A DNA stretch of 64,000 nt from Methylobacteriaceae bacterium (GTDB lineage: Bacteria > Pseudomonadota > Alphaproteobacteria > Rhizobiales > Beijerinckiaceae): assembly GCA_020638195.1 (NCBI GenBank), contig JACKJC010000004.1:186001-250000 (forward strand), given 5' to 3'. The translations under genes were made by a program, and so were the position numbers. Positions 58,271 through 64,000 of this stretch are shown here, one piece after another. Within the stretch, counting starts at the first letter, position 1, and the number at the start of each line of letters is the position of its first letter. The notes beneath the pieces were generated by a model. It made no database searches. It saw only the letters and a list, made by a program, of their open reading frames with translations, and was not told where the DNA came from.

Positions 58271-59080
58271 TTATTTGCGGCCCTTTACGCCGACGAGCGA
58301 CGCGACCTTGCGCGCGATCTCGACAAGACGTGGACCGTAGGATTCCTCGATATCGCGGGTCTTCAGAAGATAGGCCGGCCCGCCACAGTTCAATGCGTAA
58401 AGACCGGCGCCGTTCGGCAGCACCAGCGGCGCGCCAGCGCCGTTCACGTCCTTGCGCCACTCGCCGATCGACGTACAGAAGCCGCGCTTCTCGATATCCT
58501 TGAACGACTTTTCCATGCCGCGCAGGATCTTTGCCTTCTCGTCGGGATATTTGCGCAGAACCTGATCAATCAGCGGCGCGCGTTCGCGCTCGGACAGCGC
58601 GGACAGATAGGCGCGACCCATGGCGGACACGCCCAGCGGGATCCGTGACCCGACGGTGACGCGCAGCGCGACGACATTCTGCCCCTCGCAATTCTCGATA
58701 TAGAGCATGTTGAGCCGGTCGCGCGCGCCCAGCGCGACGGCCGCGCCGCATTCGTCCGCGAGCTCCTGCATGAAGGGCCGCGCAACGCGACGCACGTCGA
58801 GCTGCGCCAGAGCGACGTAACCCAGCGCCAGCACGCCGCCGCCTGGCGAATAGACGCCCAGCTTGCGGTCGTAATTGAGATAGCCGAGCTGGGTGAGCGT
58901 GTAGGTCAGGCGCGAGACCGTCGGCTTCGGCAGGCCGGTGCGCTTGGCCAGTTCCTGATTGCCAAGCGGACCGTCTTCGGGACGGAACACGCGAAGTATG
59001 TCGAGCCCGCGGGCCAGCGCCGTGACGAATTGCCGATCGTTCGCGCGCGCATGTTCCGGTCTCTCGATGGCGCCGTCCAT
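58271..59080 (-). CDS. IclR family transcriptional regulator
   Basis: Protein of 269 residues from the ATG at 59080 with GAGGAAAC upstream; the frame is open further out to 59209 but without ribosome binding site and crossing the operator region. N-terminal helix-turn-helix: ALARGLDILRVFRPEDG and ELAKRTGLPKPTVSRLTYTL. C-terminal effector domain: LNMLYIENCEGQNVVALR and GVSAMGRAYLSALSERE. It heads the leftward operon with the acyl-CoA dehydrogenase pair and is divergent from the MaoC-like gene, so it likely controls both. Confidence 0.92.
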   Translation of the reverse strand: MDGAIERPEHARANDRQFVTALARGLDILRVFRPEDGPLGNQELAKRTGLPKPTVSRLTYTLTQLGYLNYDRKLGVYSPGGGVLALGYVALAQLDVRRVARPFMQELADECGAAVALGARDRLNMLYIENCEGQNVVALRVTVGSRIPLGVSAMGRAYLSALSERERAPLIDQVLRKYPDEKAKILRGMEKSFKDIEKRGFCTSIGEWRKDVNGAGAPLVLPNGAGLYALNCGGPAYLLKTRDIEESYGPRLVEIARKVASLVGVKGRK

Positions 59081-59114
59081 GGGTTTCCTCGGTGTTTTCG
59101 CCTGTTTGCCGCGA

Positions 59115-59150
59115 TTTCGCGAAAACATCAAGTGCTTTCGCATCGCGAAA
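59115..59150. promoter_or_regulatory. Two TTTCGC palindromes between IclR and MaoC-like genes
   Basis: TTTCGCGAAA (59115-59124) is a perfect palindrome and TTTCGC-ATC-GCGAAA (59136-59150) is a second with a 3-bp spacer; TGCGTTCGCAAA follows at 59153. The 152-bp gap lies between divergent starts 59080 and 59233. TTTCGC-type inverted sites are common for IclR regulators, so these are likely operators for repression of both directions. Confidence 0.65.
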
Positions 59151-59232
59151 TGATGCGTTCGCAAATTGACCGCGTCCGACCCCGGTGTAATCTCGCCACG
59201 CAACGACAAATTCGATCGAGGAAACGCATCCG

Positions 59233-60090
59233 ATGGCGCTGGACTACCAAAAGTTGATGAACTGGCCGCTGCCGGAAATCCGGCAGAAGCTCACGCCCAA
59301 GGATACGATGCTCTATGCGCTCGGCCTCGGCCTCGGCGCGGATCCGCTCGATCCGAAGCAATTGCGTTTCGTCTACGAGGACCATCTGCTCGCGCTGCCG
59401 ACCATGGCGGTCGTGCTCGCGCCGCTCGGCTTCTGGATGAAAGACCCTGAGGTCGGCGTCGACTGGAAGAAGCTCCTGCACGGCGAGCAAGGCTTCACCC
59501 TGCATAAGCCGATCCCGGCGGAAGGCGAGATTATCGGCCGCTCGCGCATCGTCGAGATCGTCGACAAGGGCGCGGGCAAAGGCGCGCTCGCCTTCATCGA
59601 ACGTACGATCACGGACGCCGCCACCGGGGAAACGATCGCGACGCTCACATCCACCAGTTTCCTGCGCGGCGACGGCGGCTTCGGCGGACCGACCGGCCCG
59701 ACGCCCGCGCCGCACAAACTGCCCGAGCGCGCGCCCGACAAGACCTGCGACCTCGCCACCCTGCCGCAGCAGGCGCTGATCTATCGTCTCAGCGGCGACT
59801 ACAACCCGCTTCACGCGGATCCCGAAGTCGCGACCCACGCCGGCTTCAAGGCGCCGATCCTGCACGGGCTCTGCACGCTCGGTCTGGCTGGCCACGCCAT
59901 TCTCAAGACCGTCTGCGACTACGATCCGACGCAGCTCGCCTCGCTGAAATTGCGCTTTTCCTCGCCCGTCTACCCTGGCGAGACCATCCGCACCGAAATG
60001 TGGATCGACGGCAAGGAGGTCTCGTTCCGCGCCCGCGTCGTCGAGCGCGACATAGTCGTACTCGACAACGGCCTCGTGACGCTGCGCTGA
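59233..60090 (+). CDS. MaoC-family (R)-specific enoyl-CoA hydratase (hydratase 2)
   Basis: Protein of 285 residues, double hot-dog arrangement. The N-terminal half resembles FAS1-dehydratase N-terminal hot dog (LVYEDHLLALPTMAVVL without the first residue); the C-terminal half has the hydratase 2 motif YRLSGDYNPLHADPEVA with catalytic Asp and His, then FKAPILHGLCTLG. Members of this layout act on medium or bulky enoyl-CoA esters, including side chains of steroids or bile acids. Divergent from IclR and convergent with the membrane protein. Confidence 0.92.
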   Translation: MALDYQKLMNWPLPEIRQKLTPKDTMLYALGLGLGADPLDPKQLRFVYEDHLLALPTMAVVLAPLGFWMKDPEVGVDWKKLLHGEQGFTLHKPIPAEGEIIGRSRIVEIVDKGAGKGALAFIERTITDAATGETIATLTSTSFLRGDGGFGGPTGPTPAPHKLPERAPDKTCDLATLPQQALIYRLSGDYNPLHADPEVATHAGFKAPILHGLCTLGLAGHAILKTVCDYDPTQLASLKLRFSSPVYPGETIRTEMWIDGKEVSFRARVVERDIVVLDNGLVTLR

Positions 60091-60092
60091 CC

Positions 60093-61499
60093 TCAGAGCG
60101 GCAGGAAATAGACCGCGACGCAGAACAGGACGAGCGTCATCAGGGCGAACACGCCGTTCCAGCGGATCGTGATCGTCTCCGACGGCCGCCCCATGACGCC
60201 GCCCAGCAGCACCATCGAGCTGTTGAGCGGCGACATGCCGTTGCTGAGCGACCAGGCGCCGACGATGACGAAGACCAGCTTGAGCGGGCTCAAGCCGGTC
60301 GCCGGCGCATGCGCCAGCGCGCCGACGAGCATGGTGACCGTCACCATCGCGTTGATGCCGACCACGGCGAGCCCTGCAATGACCAGCACGATGGCGACGC
60401 TGAGCATGGCCGGCGTCAGGTGAAGATTGGTGATGATCGCGACCATCGTTTCTTCGCGCAGCACCAGCGGCGTCATGGCGCCGAGGAAGCCAGCAGTCGC
60501 AAACAGCGTGACCTCGTTGGCGTAAGCCGGAAAGCCGAGTTTCGAGCGTTCGATCAGCGTGACGGTCGATCGCCTCAACGCCTCCAGGGGTCCGAGCGCG
60601 GCATTTTGCAGCGCGAGCCAGCCGAGCGCGAACAGCGGCACCACGACAAGAATATGAATGGTGAACCGAACGCCCGTCAGCTCTTCCATCGCCAGCGCGA
60701 TGAGCGTGATCGCCGTCACCTGCGCCAGCATGGCGAGCGCCGCCCGCCATCCGCCGGGATCGTCATTGACAGGCGCGGTTTTCGCGCGCGGAAACTGGAT
60801 GAAGTCGAACAGCCAGCCGAAGGCGAGGAAAACCACGGTCAGCATGAGCCCATAGGGCGCATATTCGGCCCAATGGACGCCCGGCGTCAGCGAGAACAGC
60901 AGCGCCATGGTGATCGACAGCGGGCACCACATGGCCATGGAATGGAAACCGCGCAACACCGCGAGCGTCATCCTCTTTTCGCGCAGTTCGAACCGGCCCT
61001 GGTCGCCGCCGGCGGAAGCCAGCGTATTGGTCTGCTTCAGCATGGAGGCGAGCAGCGCCAGCCCGCCGAGATTGAGCAGAATGCCGAAGACATGGCCGCC
61101 GAACGTCAGCGCGACATAACGTCGGCCCGGCGGCTGCGCGACGAGATAGCGCCCTGCCCGTTCCACCATTGGCGAGGAGGCGGCGGCATCGCGCAGAAAG
61201 CTGAGCGCGGCGAGAAACGCAGGGTAGAAACAGGACGCGGCGAGCCCGTCGCCCACCTTGCGCCATGCGCCGGTCGAGATGCCCGCATACAGCCCGAGCG
61301 CGACACAGGCGGCGACGAGAAACCGCGCATTGCCGCGCAAGCGCGGCCATTCGAGCGCAATGTAGAAGACGAGCGCCGGCGCCGCGACATAACCTGCGAG
61401 CGGCCAGCGCGTATAAGCGTGCAGCGTCGCACCGGCCAGCGTGATCGCCAGCAGTACGGCCGAGCGCGCACGCGCGAATTCCAGCAACCCCGAAGCCAT
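60093..61499 (-). CDS. Multi-spanning membrane protein, transporter-like
   Basis: Protein of 468 residues with about 12-13 hydrophobic segments. Two related regions, VVGINAMVTVTMLVGAL and LSNGMSPLNSSMVLLGG, look like the paired reentrant motifs of ion-transporter (IT) superfamily carriers (citrate, NhaD, ArsB types), including the SNxxP-like SNGMSP, but I do not recognise a named family. It probably carries an organic acid or cation. The start lies 56 bp (20 from the nearest possible start) from the divergent CoA-transferase gene; its stop is 2 bp from the MaoC-like stop. Confidence 0.72.
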   Translation of the reverse strand: MASGLLEFARARSAVLLAITLAGATLHAYTRWPLAGYVAAPALVFYIALEWPRLRGNARFLVAACVALGLYAGISTGAWRKVGDGLAASCFYPAFLAALSFLRDAAASSPMVERAGRYLVAQPPGRRYVALTFGGHVFGILLNLGGLALLASMLKQTNTLASAGGDQGRFELREKRMTLAVLRGFHSMAMWCPLSITMALLFSLTPGVHWAEYAPYGLMLTVVFLAFGWLFDFIQFPRAKTAPVNDDPGGWRAALAMLAQVTAITLIALAMEELTGVRFTIHILVVVPLFALGWLALQNAALGPLEALRRSTVTLIERSKLGFPAYANEVTLFATAGFLGAMTPLVLREETMVAIITNLHLTPAMLSVAIVLVIAGLAVVGINAMVTVTMLVGALAHAPATGLSPLKLVFVIVGAWSLSNGMSPLNSSMVLLGGVMGRPSETITIRWNGVFALMTLVLFCVAVYFLPL

Positions 61500-61555
61500 G
61501 CGTTCTGCTTAGCAGCGCCTTGCGATGTGGAACAGTTGCGAAACCAGCTTTCGCT

Positions 61556-62875
61556 ATGCGAAGTTCGCGCATCCCCCTTTCCTCTTCCTCACAGCAGACG
61601 ACAAGAACTTTGAAAACGCCTCGACGCCTCTCGCCTGACTCAGCCCTCGCCCTGCTCGAACCAGGCATGCGCGTCTTCGTCCACGCCGGCCCCTCGGAAT
61701 GCATGACCTTTGTCGAGGCGCTGAAGGCCGATCCCGAGCGTGCGCGCGGCGTCGAATTCGTCGGCGTCTTCATTCCCGGCCTCAACGCCACCGATTATTC
61801 TGTGCTCGCGCCCAACGCGCGCATCGCCTCGACCTTCGTGTCCCCGCCGTTCGCCGACGCTTTTTCGTCCGGACGGCTGCGCTACCTGCCCAGAGCCTAC
61901 AGCGGCTTCGCCGGTACGCTCGCGCGCATGAAGATCGACCTCGCCGTCCTGCGCGTTTCTCCGCCGGGCCCGGACGGACGCATGTCCTTCGGGCTCAATC
62001 AGGATTATGCGCCGATCGCCGCGCGCGCGGCGCAGCGCGTCCTCGCTTTCGTCGACCAGAGCATGCCGCATATCGCGGGCGAGCCGGGCCTGCGCGCCGA
62101 GGATTGCGACGCCATCGTCGAGATCGACGAGCCGCTGCGCGCCTTTCCCGCCGCGGCGGCTTCGGGAACGCTGGAAAAGGTCGGCATCAACGCCTCGCGG
62201 CTGATCCGCGACGGCGACACGATCCAGATCGGCATCGGCAAGGTGCAGTCCGCCGTGCTCGCCAATCTCTTCGACCGCAAGAATCTCGGCCTGCATTCCG
62301 GCATGATCGACGATTCCATCGCAGCGCTGATGGATAAGGGCGTGCTCGACAATTCCGCGAAGTCGGCGGATCGCGGCGTCGGCGTCACCGGCATGGCGAT
62401 CGGCACGGCGGCCTGCTGGGCCTGCGCCGCCCGGCCGGACATGCGGTTTCGCTCCGCCGACTACACCCACGCCGCCGCTGCGATTTCGGCGCAGGACAAT
62501 TTCGTCGCGATCAATTCCGCGATCGAGGTCGATCTGCTCGGCCAGTGCAACGCCGAAATGCTCGGCGGTCGCCAGATCAGCGGCGCCGGCGGGTTTCACG
62601 ACTTTCAACGTGGCGCTGCGGGATCGAAGGGCGGCCGCTCCATCGTCGCGCTTCCGTCATCGGCGGGCGGCGCCAGTCGCATCGTCGCGCGTCTGCCGGC
62701 AGGCGTCGCCACTGGCCCGCGCAACGACGCCGACTATATCGTTACCGAATATGGCATGGCTGCCCTGCGCGATCTCGATCTCGACGCGCGCGCCGAAGCC
62801 CTGATCATGATCGCCGCGCCGCAATTCCGCAGCGATCTGACCGCCGCTTGGAAGGACCTGCGCGCGAATTTCTGA
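61556..62875 (+). CDS. Acetyl-CoA hydrolase/CoA-transferase family protein
   Basis: Protein of about 439 residues. The family fold, with a CoA-transferase domain repeated, shows in GDTIQIGIGKVQSAVLANL, LGLHSGMIDDSIAALMDKG and VAINSAIEVDLLGQCNAE, where the glutamate forming the acyl-enzyme in this family lies. AGVATGPRNDADYIVTEYG closes it. It moves CoA between acids or hydrolyses an acyl-CoA. Starts are uncertain: ATG at 61520 or 61556, or TTG at 61610 which gives the family-like MKTPRRLSPDS; none has a good ribosome binding site. It precedes an acyl-CoA ligase gene. Confidence 0.87.
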   Translation: MRSSRIPLSSSSQQTTRTLKTPRRLSPDSALALLEPGMRVFVHAGPSECMTFVEALKADPERARGVEFVGVFIPGLNATDYSVLAPNARIASTFVSPPFADAFSSGRLRYLPRAYSGFAGTLARMKIDLAVLRVSPPGPDGRMSFGLNQDYAPIAARAAQRVLAFVDQSMPHIAGEPGLRAEDCDAIVEIDEPLRAFPAAAASGTLEKVGINASRLIRDGDTIQIGIGKVQSAVLANLFDRKNLGLHSGMIDDSIAALMDKGVLDNSAKSADRGVGVTGMAIGTAACWACAARPDMRFRSADYTHAAAAISAQDNFVAINSAIEVDLLGQCNAEMLGGRQISGAGGFHDFQRGAAGSKGGRSIVALPSSAGGASRIVARLPAGVATGPRNDADYIVTEYGMAALRDLDLDARAEALIMIAAPQFRSDLTAAWKDLRANF

Positions 62876-62877
62876 AG

Positions 62878-62895
62878 CGTCGCCGAAAGGCGACG
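62878..62895 (+). terminator. GNRA-loop hairpin after the CoA-transferase gene
   Basis: CGTCGCC-GAAA-GGCGACG: a perfect 7-bp stem with a GAAA tetraloop, 2 nt after the stop codon, 25 nt before the acyl-CoA ligase start. No T run, so a stabilising or attenuating intercistronic hairpin is as likely as a terminator. Confidence 0.55.
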
Positions 62896-62920
62896 GAACG
62901 AACACGAGAACGAGAAGAGC

Positions 62921-64000
62921 ATGACCGGAGGAAAAAACGACGGCCTCGTCAGCGGCGACCGCCACATGACGCGCGCCGAACTCGACGAGCGCGCGGCCCG
63001 CGCCGCGCACGGGTTTCGTGACATCGGCGTGAAACCGGGCGATTCCATCGCACTGTTCCTGCGCAACGATTTCGTCTTTTTCGAAGCCTCGCTCGCCGCC
63101 CAGCGCATCGGCGCCTATGCGGTGCCGATCAACTGGCACTTCAAGGCTGAAGAGGTCGAATACATTCTGAACGATTGCGGCGCGCGCGCCTTCATCGTCC
63201 ATGCCGACCTCTGGCCGCGCGTGGCGCATATCGTGCCGGCGGGCGTGCATGTCTTCATCGCGCCGACCCCGCCGGAACTCGGGGCGGCCTACGGCCTCGG
63301 CCCGCAGGACTGCGTCGTTCCGGCTGAAGCGCAGAACTGGAACGTCTGGGTCCATGCGCAGCAGCCCGCCGAAAACCTGCCGCCGCCCGCAACCGACAGC
63401 ATGATCTACACGTCCGGCACGACCGGAAATCCGAAGGCCGTGCGCCGCAACCCCGCAACGCCCGCGCAGATGGAGAAAGCGGCCTGGGTGCGCCGCACCG
63501 TCTATGGATTCACGCCCGACATGGTCGCAGGCCTTCCCGGCCCGCTCTATCATTCCGCGCCCAATTCCTTCGGTCTGCGCGCGGCGCTCACCGGCAAGGG
63601 CGTCGTGCTCACCCCGCGCTTCGATCCCGAGGGCCTGCTGGAGCTGATCGAAAAGCATCGCATCTCGCACATGTTCATGGTGCCGACCATGTTCGTGCGC
63701 CTGCTCAAACTGCCGAAGGACGTGCGCGAAAAATACGACGTCTCGTCGCTGCGCTACATCATCCATGCCGCCGCGCCCTGCCCGCCCGAAGCCAAGCGCC
63801 AGATGATCGAATGGTGGGGACCGATCATCCACGAATTCTACGGCTCGACCGAATCGAGCGCGGTCACGCTCGCCACCAGCGAGGACGCGCTGAAAAAGCC
63901 GGGCACTGTCGGCCGCCCGATCGAGGGCGCGGAAGTCGTCATCGTCGGAGAGAACGGCGAGGCGCTCGGCCCCAACCAGACCGGCGAGATCTTCACCCGC
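62921..64000 (+). CDS. AMP-forming acyl-CoA synthetase, partial (cut by window end)
   Basis: The frame from the ATG at 62921 stays open for 360 codons to the window edge, so the C terminus is missing. ANL enzyme features: FRDIGVKPGDSIALFLRND and YAVPINWHFKAEEVEYILND at the N terminus, the A3 P-loop IYTSGTTGNPKAVRRN, GLPGPLYHSAPNSFGL, and A5 EFYGSTESSAVT. It turns a carboxylic acid into its CoA ester, feeding the acyl-CoA dehydrogenases and hydratase nearby. GAGAAGAG precedes the start. It follows the CoA-transferase gene on the same strand. Confidence 0.92.
   Translation, partial: MTGGKNDGLVSGDRHMTRAELDERAARAAHGFRDIGVKPGDSIALFLRNDFVFFEASLAAQRIGAYAVPINWHFKAEEVEYILNDCGARAFIVHADLWPRVAHIVPAGVHVFIAPTPPELGAAYGLGPQDCVVPAEAQNWNVWVHAQQPAENLPPPATDSMIYTSGTTGNPKAVRRNPATPAQMEKAAWVRRTVYGFTPDMVAGLPGPLYHSAPNSFGLRAALTGKGVVLTPRFDPEGLLELIEKHRISHMFMVPTMFVRLLKLPKDVREKYDVSSLRYIIHAAAPCPPEAKRQMIEWWGPIIHEFYGSTESSAVTLATSEDALKKPGTVGRPIEGAEVVIVGENGEALGPNQTGEIFTR

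Noticed and set aside
1..64000. CRISPR arrays, insertion sequences or rRNA genes
   Set aside because: No regularly spaced direct repeats, no transposase genes and no rRNA sequence were seen on reading both strands.

Overview
The window is high-GC, densely packed DNA from an alphaproteobacterium, most likely of the order Hyphomicrobiales (Rhizobiales). The grounds are the gene families (DUF3489/DUF2924/recombinase trio, BcsN and BcsS cellulose accessory proteins), the GC-rich codon use, the short palindromic repeats between genes and the many ATGA-coupled operons. I cannot name a genus from the sequence alone. Nearly every interval is coding. I see no rRNA, CRISPR array, insertion sequence or prophage.

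Bases 1-30,600 form a catabolic region of four regulator-centred clusters. (1) 1-10,556: a secreted tannase/feruloyl-esterase-like protein, an AraC regulator, and divergent from it an aldehyde dehydrogenase, a GMC alcohol oxidoreductase and a complete branched-chain-type ABC importer. (2) 10,561-21,810: a long leftward operon (cupin, binding protein, two permeases, two ATPases, molybdenum hydroxylase large subunit, fumarylacetoacetate-hydrolase (FAH) family protein, SDR, NTF2-like protein, nitroreductase) divergent from a GntR regulator. The LivG-type ATPase gene of this operon is broken at its Walker A motif. (3) 21,865-26,406: a LysR regulator divergent from cupin, carboxymuconolactone-decarboxylase-like protein, MFS transporter, a decayed cyclophilin-like gene and an SDR. 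(4) 26,484-30,608: a GntR regulator with what looks like a leaderless, self-operated promoter, then a VOC-family protein, an amino-acid-synthesis family protein, an FAH-family protein and an orphan binding protein. Together these suggest uptake and oxidation of small alcohols, aromatic or organic acids; the actual substrates are not readable from sequence.

Bases 30,600-34,400 hold the DUF3489-DUF2924-serine recombinase cassette, followed by an imperfectly repeated 30-bp block and two tRNA genes, tRNA-Gln(TTG) on the minus strand and tRNA-Pro(CGG) on the plus strand, each with a recognisable promoter.

Bases 34,400-46,700 contain a Nudix hydrolase, a small unknown protein and a leftward cellulose synthesis operon, bcsS-bcsA-bcsB-bcsZ-(TPR protein)-bcsN. 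It lacks a BcsC with beta-barrel and resembles the BcsK (type III) arrangement.

Bases 46,700-64,000 are acyl-CoA metabolism: two AMP-forming acyl-CoA ligases (the second cut by the window edge), a Tm-1-like protein, a class III aminotransferase with a nitronate-monooxygenase-like partner, an SDR, a crotonase, three acyl-CoA dehydrogenases (two adjacent and probably heteromeric), an IclR regulator with clear palindromic operators, a MaoC-type hydratase, a membrane transporter-like protein and a CoA-transferase/hydrolase. A small secreted protein with a 13-glycine tail and two families of palindromic intergenic repeats lie among them.
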